A stretch of DNA of 8,443 nt from Euzebyaceae bacterium (lineage in GTDB: Bacteria > Actinomycetota > Nitriliruptoria > Euzebyales > Egibacteraceae). Of this stretch, positions 6,083 through 8,443 are shown piece by piece (position 1 is the stretch's first letter; each line of letters begins with the position of its first letter). Under the pieces are notes generated by a model. It saw only the letters and a program-made list of their open reading frames with translations, ran no database searches and was not told the origin of the DNA. The stretch lies in contig JACCXR010000426.1 in the NCBI GenBank assembly GCA_013696915.1, forward strand, positions 1-8,443, given 5' to 3'. Position numbers and translations under genes: made by a program.

Positions 6083-6979
6083 TCACGGACGTGGGGGTCG
6101 CGCCCCGACCTGCGCGACGGCCCGTGCGGCCAGCCGCGTCCCGGCCGCGAGCGCCGCACCGGGCGGTGTCCCCCCAAGCCACGCATGAAGGAACCCCGCC
6201 CCGAAGGCGTCGCCCGCCCCGGTGGTGTCCGCCACGCTGCCCGCGGAGGCGGGCACGCGCTCGATCTCGTCGCCGCGGCACCACAGCGCACCCTCTGCGC
6301 CCAGCGTCACCGCCACCTCGCCGTAGGCCCGTGCCAGCACCCGCCCCGCGGAGACCGCGTCGGGCATGCCGGCGAGCAGGACCGCCTCCTCGCGGTTCGG
6401 CAGGCACAGGTCGGCGCCACGGGTCCAGTCGGTGAAGCGGTCCGGTCCCACGCGCCGAAGCGGGCCCGTGGACGACGGGTCGACCGAGACCGACATGCCG
6501 GCCGCCCGCGCGCGCGCGATCGCGCGGAGCGCCGCCGGGCGCGGCCCCGGGTCGAGGAGCGCGTACCCGGAGACGTGGAGGTGCCGGCCGGGGTGGAGGA
6601 GGGCGTCGGGGAGGTCCGCAGGGGTCGCGGCGAGGCTGGCCCCGCGGTCGGTCAGCATGGTCCGCTCGCCGTCCGCGTCGATCAGGACGACGATCGTCCC
6701 GGTCGGGAGCCGGGCGTCGACCGCGAGGTGCGGCGCCACCCCGGCGTCGCGGAGTTCGGTCGCGTGCGCCCGTCCGTAGAGGTCGTCGCCCACGCGGGCG
6801 ACCAGGTGCACGTCGGCGCCGGCGGTCGCCAGCCAGGCCGCGAGGTTCGCGGCGGACCCGCCGGCCCGCGCGGCGATGTCCGCCGACGCGTCGCTGCCCG
6901 GAACCGGCGGCTCGACCAGGCGGACCAGCACGTCGGTCACGAGATCGCCGACGACGACCACCACGGGCCGTTCGCTCAC
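6083..6979 (-). CDS. PfkB (ribokinase) family carbohydrate or nucleoside kinase
   Basis: This 298-residue protein has the usual length and motif order of a cytoplasmic PfkB kinase, which phosphorylates a sugar or nucleoside hydroxyl with ATP. The N-terminal VVVVVGDLVTDVLVR (6-20) leads to the substrate-binding signature GGSAANLA (40-47) and VARVGDDLYG (60-69). PTGTIVVLID (92-101), HVSGYALL (135-142), SVDPSS (165-170), PNREE (194-198, the NxxE metal/phosphate motif) and VTLGAEGA (224-231) follow. The C-terminal signature DTTGAGDAFGAGFL is at 251-264, with Asp257 as catalytic base. From memory its overall pattern resembles actinobacterial kinases found beside pseudouridine-5'-phosphate glycosidase, but no psuG is in the window and the substrate stays open. 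The GTG start at 6979 lacks a strong Shine-Dalgarno. It lies 36 bases after a small acidic gene in the same direction and is probably co-transcribed with it. Confidence 0.9.
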   Translation of the reverse strand: MSERPVVVVVGDLVTDVLVRLVEPPVPGSDASADIAARAGGSAANLAAWLATAGADVHLVARVGDDLYGRAHATELRDAGVAPHLAVDARLPTGTIVVLIDADGERTMLTDRGASLAATPADLPDALLHPGRHLHVSGYALLDPGPRPAALRAIARARAAGMSVSVDPSSTGPLRRVGPDRFTDWTRGADLCLPNREEAVLLAGMPDAVSAGRVLARAYGEVAVTLGAEGALWCRGDEIERVPASAGSVADTTGAGDAFGAGFLHAWLGGTPPGAALAAGTRLAARAVAQVGARPPRP

Positions 6980-7015
6980 GGGCTCGCGGGCCGCCCCGCA
7001 GCGGCGACGGCGACC

Positions 7016-7180
7016 TCAGCCGCTCGGCGCCTGGTCGTCGGCCGGGCCGGCGCTCTCCTCCCAGGCCCGCTCGACGTCCTCCGGGCCGTCCGCCGGACCC
7101 TCGGCCTCGGGCTCGATCCGGTCGAGCGGGTCGCTGTCCAGCGCGTCTGCCGCGTCGGGGTGCTCGGGTTGCGCGCTCAT
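7016..7180 (-). CDS. Small, very acidic hypothetical protein (54 residues)
   Basis: This short frame begins with ATG at 7180 and ends with TGA at 7018-7016. It contains 17 Asp/Glu against two Arg, no Lys, no Cys and one Trp, so it is strongly negative and probably disordered. Its only possible helical stretch is around EDVERAWEES (34-43). I recognise no family. Support for a real gene comes from an excellent Shine-Dalgarno (GGAGGAG, five bases before the ATG), an ATG start in a window where GTG prevails, a position that fills the gap between two same-strand genes, and GC-rich third positions. It lies 63 bases after the cell-wall protein and 36 bases before the kinase. A regulatory or binding partner of the kinase is one possibility, but nothing in the sequence proves a role. 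Confidence 0.7.
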   Translation of the reverse strand: MSAQPEHPDAADALDSDPLDRIEPEAEGPADGPEDVERAWEESAGPADDQAPSG

Positions 7181-7185
7181 AAGGG

Positions 7186-7192
7186 CTCCTCC
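7186..7192 (-). promoter_or_regulatory. Strong Shine-Dalgarno GGAGGAG of the small acidic gene
   Basis: The minus strand reads GGAGGAG, then CCCTT, then ATG at 7180. It is the best ribosome binding site in the window and the chief argument that the 54-codon frame is translated. Confidence 0.75.
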
Positions 7193-7243
7193 GGGCGTCG
7201 GCGATCGCGGTTCACAACGGGATCTGCCCCCGCCGGCCCGGGC

Positions 7244-8443
7244 TCAACCCGCCCCGGTGTCGATGTAGGCGCGCAGTGCCTCCGCGACGGTGTCGTGGAT
7301 GGCCTCCTGGCCGCCGAGGATGACGATGCGGCTCGGCCGCAGCCGGTTGAGGGCCTCGGCGATCGGGTCGGGCACCTCGCTGGGCGTCACCAGCAGCAGG
7401 GCGCCGTGCTCGGCCGCAACGGCGGGTCCGGCGACGAGCGCGTCGGGGAAGTCCACGCCGCTGGCGATGTAGACGGTGCCGACCTCCGCCGGCTCCATGG
7501 CCGCGGCGACCGCGCCGGCCGTGCCGTACCGGTCCGGACCGGCGAGGCGCTCCACGACCGCGCCGGTCCCCGTCCTCAGCTGGGAGAGGGTGGCCGGCGA
7601 GATCGCCGCCTCGCCACCGAGCGCGACGATGCGCTCGGGCGCGAGGCGTTCGAGCTCGGCGGCCAGGCGTGGTGACACCGCCCCGTCGACCAGGAGCAGG
7701 GGTGCGCCGCCGGTCGCGGCCGCGGCACCGCCGACCAGGCCGTCGGCGAAGTCCGCGGCGGTGGCGACGTAGGCGGTCTCGGCTCCGTCGGGGAAGGCGG
7801 CGCGCGACACGGCGATCGCCGTCGCGGTCCGCTCGGACCCGGCGAGGCGTCTGACCGGGGCTCCCGTCACCGTCCCGAGCGCCGCCTCCACCTCTTCGCC
7901 CACCGCCTGCTGGCCGCCGAGGACGATCACGCGTCCCGGCTGGAGTCTGGCGAGCTCCTCGGCCACGATCTCCGGCAGCCCGTCGGGTGTGGTGAGCAGG
8001 ATCGGACCGCCGACGACGGTCGCGAGCGGTCCGCCGGCGAGGGCGTCGGGGAAGGCGTCGGCGCGCGCGACGACCACCGCGGGAACGCCGGGGTCGTAGA
8101 GGTCACGGCTCACGGTGACGGCGGTGTCGATGCGCTCCTGGCCGGCTCGGCGGACGAGGTCGTCGTCGGCCGGCGCAGGCGGCGGGGTCGGGTCGGGCCG
8201 CGGGGTCGGTGCCGGCGTTGGGGAAGGGCTGGGCGACGGGCTCGGCGAAGGCGAAGGGGACGGGCTCGGCGAAGGCGAAGGCGAAGGGCTCGGCGACGGC
8301 TCCGGGGCGGGCGGTGCGACGCAGCGGCTGAACCAGATGTCACCGACCCGCTCGCTCACCGTGTAGTAGCCGCAGCCGTCCGAGGCGTAGGCGACCGCCT
8401 CGCCCTGCGGCTCGGAGGCAGCGGGCACCTCGGCCACGGGCCA
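7244..8443 (-). CDS. Cell-wall-binding repeat 2 surface protein (N-terminus beyond window)
   Basis: The frame is open through the right edge, so the true start and any signal peptide are missing; 399 residues are visible. Residues 1-43 look like the end of another domain (GEAVAYASDGCGYYTVSE, then IWFSRC, with two Cys that could pair). This may be the last blade of a beta-propeller, at low confidence. Residues 50-75 are thirteen Ser-Pro pairs, followed by a Pro/Thr/Asp stretch to about 91. Three cell-wall-binding-2 repeats (PF04122), each about 99 residues, then occupy about 96-193, 194-292 and 293-399. Each has an R-x-x-G-x-x-R-x-x-T-A opening, an A-x-x-F-x-D-A/G-L core and an R-I/V-I/V-x-L-G-G motif near the end. 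In clostridial surface proteins such repeats hold the protein to anionic wall polymers. The N-terminal domain probably carries the activity, with the Ser-Pro rod spanning the envelope. The gene ends 63 bases before the small acidic gene. Confidence 0.9.
   Translation of the reverse strand, partial: WPVAEVPAASEPQGEAVAYASDGCGYYTVSERVGDIWFSRCVAPPAPEPSPSPSPSPSPSPSPSPSPSPSPSPSPTPAPTPRPDPTPPPAPADDDLVRRAGQERIDTAVTVSRDLYDPGVPAVVVARADAFPDALAGGPLATVVGGPILLTTPDGLPEIVAEELARLQPGRVIVLGGQQAVGEEVEAALGTVTGAPVRRLAGSERTATAIAVSRAAFPDGAETAYVATAADFADGLVGGAAAATGGAPLLLVDGAVSPRLAAELERLAPERIVALGGEAAISPATLSQLRTGTGAVVERLAGPDRYGTAGAVAAAMEPAEVGTVYIASGVDFPDALVAGPAVAAEHGALLLVTPSEVPDPIAEALNRLRPSRIVILGGQEAIHDTVAEALRAYIDTGAG
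8219..8296 (-). repeat. (Ser-Pro)13 coding repeat with a 24-bp higher-order unit
   Basis: Thirteen consecutive Ser-Pro codon pairs make a 6-bp periodic tract. A 22-base block (plus strand GACGGGCTCGG followed by CGAAGGCGAAG) occurs at 8235-8256 and again at 8259-8280, a 24-base shift, showing recent duplication of a four-dipeptide unit. Ser codons vary (AGC, TCG, TCC), so the tract is not a pure hexamer. The length is likely to vary among strains. Confidence 0.85.

Noticed and set aside
4165..6291. Long minus-strand open frame (708 codons) spanning ppk2, the coiled-coil gene and the kinase end
   Set aside because: It reads across three genes with clear coding signals in other frames. Its Ser/Arg/Ala repeats are the reverse image of the coiled-coil heptads.
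7201..7208. GCGATCGC palindrome, like the cyanobacterial HIP1 repeat
   Set aside because: I noticed it only at this one place, and a single copy is unremarkable in GC-rich DNA.
6185..7675. Plus-strand open frame (496 codons) opposite the kinase, small gene and wall protein
   Set aside because: No motif or ribosome site is visible, and it is antisense to three better-supported genes.
8115..8366. Plus-strand Gly-Glu repeat peptide opposite the Ser-Pro tract
   Set aside because: It is the antisense reading of the Ser-Pro codons and has no start signal of its own.

Overview
The window is very GC-rich (about three quarters G+C by eye, with G or C at nearly every third codon position). It uses many GTG starts, and the genes are tightly packed on both strands. 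This composition, a leaderless-type TAnnnT promoter, a class I PPK2 and a surface protein with cell-wall-binding-2 repeats suggest a high-GC actinobacterium, perhaps one of the deep branches (Nitriliruptoria, Egibacter or Euzebya type). That placement is inference. No tRNA, rRNA, CRISPR array, transposase or phage gene is visible, and no gap between genes exceeds about 130 bases.

Layout from left to right. (1) Minus strand, 1-2833: a fused class II aldolase/short-chain dehydrogenase of the RhaEW/YuxG type (L-rhamnulose-1-phosphate aldolase plus lactaldehyde dehydrogenase) is followed almost without a gap by a second, stand-alone short-chain dehydrogenase (SDR) cut by the left edge. A near-consensus promoter lies directly upstream, placed so that the mRNA would begin at the GTG start. 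(2) Plus strand, 2904-4156: a uridine-phosphorylase-family nucleoside phosphorylase and a DUF985 cupin overlap by four bases. (3) Minus strand, 4284-5090: a polyphosphate kinase 2, separated from the cupin by a strong hairpin that can serve both convergent genes. (4) Plus strand, 5213-5977: a single-pass membrane protein with two coiled-coil blocks built from heptads, function unknown, divergent from ppk2. (5) Minus strand, 6083-8443: a partial secreted or surface protein (Ser-Pro linker plus three cell-wall-binding-2 repeats), a 54-residue very acidic small protein, and a PfkB-family sugar or nucleoside kinase, all in one direction.

Functionally, most of the window looks like ordinary accessory metabolism: deoxysugar breakdown to DHAP and lactate, nucleoside cleavage, phosphorylation of a sugar or nucleoside, and polyphosphate-driven nucleotide rephosphorylation. 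A cell-envelope component lies at the right. I see no clear sign of a new multigene system. The points that merit a second look are the unannotated acidic small gene, the phosphorylase that lacks the usual pyrimidine-recognition motif, the leaderless promoter with an overlapping inverted repeat, and three genes that carry in-frame tandem DNA repeats (15 bp, 21 bp, and 6/24 bp).
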